DNA of 21,581 bases from Thermoplasmata archaeon. Its GTDB lineage: Archaea; Thermoplasmatota; Thermoplasmata; UBA184. Of the stretch, positions 21,093 to 21,581 are shown piece by piece. A program made the translations under genes and the position numbers. Every line of letters begins with the position of its first letter. Position 1 is the stretch's first letter. Under the pieces are notes generated by a model. It saw only the letters and a list, made by a program, of their open reading frames with translations, did no database searches and was not told the DNA's origin. The stretch covers positions 1-21,581 of the forward strand of contig JAKAVH010000082.1 of the NCBI GenBank assembly GCA_021827545.1. The letters are read 5' to 3'.

Positions 21093-21581
21093 ATGGCCCC
21101 GGACGACGTGGTGCTCCCCCGGGGGGTCGCGGCAATCGACCCGGGGCGGGTCGAGGTGCACTTCGATGGAGCCTGCGAGCCTCCCCGGGGAGGGGGGGTC
21201 GCCACCTGGGGGTATGTCGTCGTCGGTGCCGGCCTCTACCATGAGGAGTGCGGGCTTGCGGTCCGGCCCTACTCCCCGCACGCGACGAACAACGTCGCCG
21301 AGTACGTCGGCGCGATCCGAGCCCTCGAGTGGCTCTCGGAGAAGGGGTTCCGGGGCGACGTCGTCGCGGTCGGGGACAGCCAGTTGGTGATCCGCCAGAT
21401 GCAGGGGTCGTACGAAGTGAGGGCGCCCCACCTCAAGGCCTATCACGAGCACCTTGCGAAGCTCGCCAGCCGATTCCGGCAGGTCGAGTTTCGGTGGGTG
21501 CCGCGGGAGGAGAACGAGAGGGCCGACGCGCTCTCGAAGGAGGCGCTCGAGAGCGCCGGCCATACCGCCGGGCGGCACCGG
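21093..21581 (+). CDS. rnhA: Ribonuclease HI, 3' end beyond the window
   Basis: The frame is open to the last base, giving 163 residues with no stop. The enzyme cuts the RNA strand of RNA/DNA hybrids (R-loops, primers) using two metal ions. All four catalytic acidic residues are present in order: Asp25 (HFDGAC), Glu70 (TNNVAEYVGAI), Asp95 (VAVGDSQLVI) and Asp145 (ENERADALSKEAL). The 20 residues before the first strand are a short extra N-terminus. It lies 3 nt after the zinc-ribbon gene, with AGAGG just before the ATG as a possible ribosome-binding site. The protein is probably nearly complete since the last catalytic helix is already inside the window. Confidence 0.95.
   Translation, partial: MAPDDVVLPRGVAAIDPGRVEVHFDGACEPPRGGGVATWGYVVVGAGLYHEECGLAVRPYSPHATNNVAEYVGAIRALEWLSEKGFRGDVVAVGDSQLVIRQMQGSYEVRAPHLKAYHEHLAKLASRFRQVEFRWVPREENERADALSKEALESAGHTAGRHR

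Noticed and set aside
1..21581. CRISPR array, insertion sequence, integrase or phage genes
   Set aside because: I saw no regularly spaced repeats, no transposase or integrase motifs, and no terminal inverted repeats with target duplications.

Overview
The window looks like archaeal chromosome from a GC-rich lineage, roughly two-thirds GC by eye. Archaeal hallmarks are a membrane-anchored LonB protease, an archaeal-type NMN adenylyltransferase, a Bat-type HTH_10 regulator, an AbrB-PhoU fusion regulator, a tRNA-Thr with U73 and no encoded CCA, and A/T-rich TATA-like boxes about 25-35 nt before start codons (leaderless or near-leaderless transcripts). The gene set and GC content suggest an uncultured high-GC Thermoplasmatota relative, but that placement is inference.

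Layout. 192-1331 (+): radical SAM protein of the PFL-activase-like family. 1142-2394 (-): folD and a four-nt-overlapping small Cys4 protein, whose reading frame runs antisense into the radical SAM gene. 2586-6653 (+): a tightly packed run of lonB, a small Cys4 protein, nadM and a cystathionine gamma-synthase/lyase-family enzyme. 6650-7291 (-): NAD(P)-binding Rossmann protein, convergent with the previous gene and sharing a CTAG at the stops. 7400-8027: decayed SDR fragment and a hairpin-rich gene-poor stretch. 8028-8747 (-): Bat-type HTH regulator. 8850-10028 (+): cysteine phosphatase followed by a SAM methyltransferase whose start is disrupted. 10334-10406: tRNA-Thr(CGT). 10616-11074 (-): unrecognised small protein.

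11300-14837 is a transition-metal island. A divergent CsoR/RcnR-family repressor and a CDF efflux pump form one minus-strand operon. NikR and a NiCoT nickel/cobalt permease are divergently transcribed around a short AT-rich operator-like region. Uptake and efflux, each with its own sensor family, lie side by side.

15064-18396 holds two PhoU-like paralogues. One (-) keeps an AbrB/SpoVT DNA-binding domain. The other (+) has lost most of it and sits 36 nt behind a DUF981 membrane protein. No phosphate transporter is nearby. This is the best candidate here for an undescribed small regulatory/membrane module.

18657-19984 (+): an anchored, secreted Asn-sequon-rich protein overlapped by a four-helix membrane protein. 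19994-20467 (-): cyclophilin. 20586-21581 (+): membrane-anchored double zinc-ribbon protein followed by a ribonuclease HI that runs off the window end.
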